Source: Moraxellaceae bacterium
GTDB taxonomy: Bacteria > Pseudomonadota > Gammaproteobacteria > Pseudomonadales > Moraxellaceae
Reading direction: 5' to 3'
DNA length: 37,856 nucleotides
Assembly: GCA_018260315.1 (NCBI GenBank)
Contig: JAGLBJ010000010.1
Coordinates: forward strand, 1-37,856
Shown: piece after piece, positions 37,197 to 37,856 of the stretch
Position numbering within the stretch: the first letter of the stretch is position 1
How the letters are laid out: each line of letters opens with the position of its first letter
Notes under the pieces: model-generated
What the model was told of the DNA's origin: nothing
Seen by the model: only the letters and a program-made list of their open reading frames with translations
The model's database searches: none
Made by a program: the position numbers and the translations under genes

Positions 37197-37856
37197 TTAA
37201 GGCCCCATTCGTAACGGCAAACGATATTCTTCTTCAACAATCTGACGCGCCACAAACATAATGAGTTGCCGCAACCAGCGATGTGCCGGGTGATGGTGCA
37301 ATAGCGGACACCAGGCCATTTTCAGCTCAAATTCAGGAATATAAAACGGCGGTTCCTTGATGACAATACGGTCATTTTCGGCCTGCATGCGAGCCACGCG
37401 GGTCGGTAGTGTCGCCACCAGATCAGCATTGGCCGCCAACAACGCTGGCATTTGATAATGACGGGTAAAAATGCTGATTTTACGTTTTTGCCCAATACGG
37501 TCTAGTGCCTGGTCAATCCAGCCCAATCCCCCTGATTTTTCCGGATTAATGCCAAACCCAATACCCATGCCGGTTTTAGATACCCAGATATGCTGGGCTT
37601 CCAAGTACGTTTTTAAATTAAAATGCTGCAAAATCGGGCTACTGGCCGACAATAAACAGCTAAAACTATCGCGCCACACCAGCACCTGATGAAAACTTTG
37701 CGGAATTTCATTAAACCGGTTAATCGCCAGGTCGACTTTGCCCTGTTCCATAGCGCGGTAGGACACATCGCTTGGCGTTAAAAAATCAAGGACAACATTC
37801 GGTGCCTCGCTGCGCAGCGCCTTCACCAAACGCGGTACCAGCGTCGCCTCGGCATA
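37197..37856 (-). CDS. LysR-type regulator, effector-binding domain (5' part beyond the window)
   Basis: The frame is open to the right edge (beginning YAEATLVPRLVKAL) and gives 219 residues. They form the periplasmic-binding-like effector domain of a LysR regulator: VDLAINRF near residue 43, then LVWRDSFSCLLSASSP, and a C-terminal MAWCPLLHHHPAHRWLRQL that is typical of the group near NodD/LeuO. The helix-turn-helix half is outside the window. The target genes cannot be seen. It ends 18 bases from convergent yacG. Confidence 0.88.
   Translation of the reverse strand, partial: YAEATLVPRLVKALRSEAPNVVLDFLTPSDVSYRAMEQGKVDLAINRFNEIPQSFHQVLVWRDSFSCLLSASSPILQHFNLKTYLEAQHIWVSKTGMGIGFGINPEKSGGLGWIDQALDRIGQKRKISIFTRHYQMPALLAANADLVATLPTRVARMQAENDRIVIKEPPFYIPEFELKMAWCPLLHHHPAHRWLRQLIMFVARQIVEEEYRLPLRMGP

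Noticed and set aside
1..37856. tRNA, rRNA, CRISPR arrays, riboswitches and phage genes
   Set aside because: Reading the gaps on both strands showed no T-arm-like GGTTCGANNCC with matching acceptor stem, no regular spaced repeats and no leader resembling a known riboswitch.

Overview
The window looks like chromosomal DNA of a gammaproteobacterium of the order Pseudomonadales, most likely Moraxellaceae-like. The evidence is the gene order dksA-gluQ-cbrX-cbrA-cbrB, the protein families (CbrA with a fused transporter domain, MltF, YacG, HemW, DUF2339/DUF3999) and the AT-leaning base composition. The genus cannot be named from sequence alone. There is no rRNA, no tRNA that I can see, no CRISPR array, no phage and no complete insertion sequence. 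Almost all of it is ordinary core genome.

Layout. 1-5283 (minus strand): the N-terminal 680 residues of SecA running off the left edge, an orphan GAF histidine kinase, and lysyl-tRNA synthetase. 5504-8428 (+): valyl-tRNA synthetase, ending at a shared hairpin against a convergent CAP-domain lipoprotein (8500-9579, -). 9580-10378 is a long AT-rich non-coding stretch. 10379-11218 (+) is a cAMP phosphodiesterase of the CpdA type. It is flanked by two inverted copies of a mobile-element-like repeat, and its stop codon lies at the terminus of the second copy. 11475-18173 (+): dksA, gluQ, cbrX, cbrA and cbrB, a set linking the stringent response, tRNA modification and carbon/nitrogen control. 18215-22552 (-): a DUF2339-DUF3999 pair joined stop-to-start. 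22883-26215 (+): an MltF-like lytic transglycosylase, an SppA-type peptidase and an alpha/beta hydrolase coupled to it. 26243-26506 (-): a very short ORF that looks like an alpha/beta hydrolase with its middle removed. 26681-28326: a DUF962/Mpo1-like membrane protein (+) and HemW (-), convergent. 28582-34864 (+): an EVE-domain protein, a lipoprotein of unknown function, a MATE exporter overlapping an unknown 168-residue protein, a HopJ-family protein and a tandem AAA+ ATPase. 34947-36879 (-): a BaiN/HI0933-type flavoprotein and a TrmB-like methyltransferase. 36957-37178 (+): YacG. 37197-37856 (-): the C-terminal part of a LysR regulator running off the right edge.

How the genes work together. 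CbrA/CbrB are the sensor kinase and sigma-54 activator of one two-component system, and CbrX is the small membrane protein whose end overlaps the cbrA start. The DUF2339 and DUF3999 proteins are probably one envelope complex. The SppA peptidase and the following hydrolase overlap by ATGA and are translated together. The same is true of the MATE exporter and the unknown gene behind it, and of the TrmB-like enzyme and the flavoprotein.

I found no clear new defence or biosynthetic system. The most unusual items are the inverted repeat pair around cpdA, the internally deleted hydrolase, an MltF that appears to lack lobe II of its solute-binding domain, a DksA with a basic tail of about 150 residues, and the tandem AAA+ ATPase without an assigned role.
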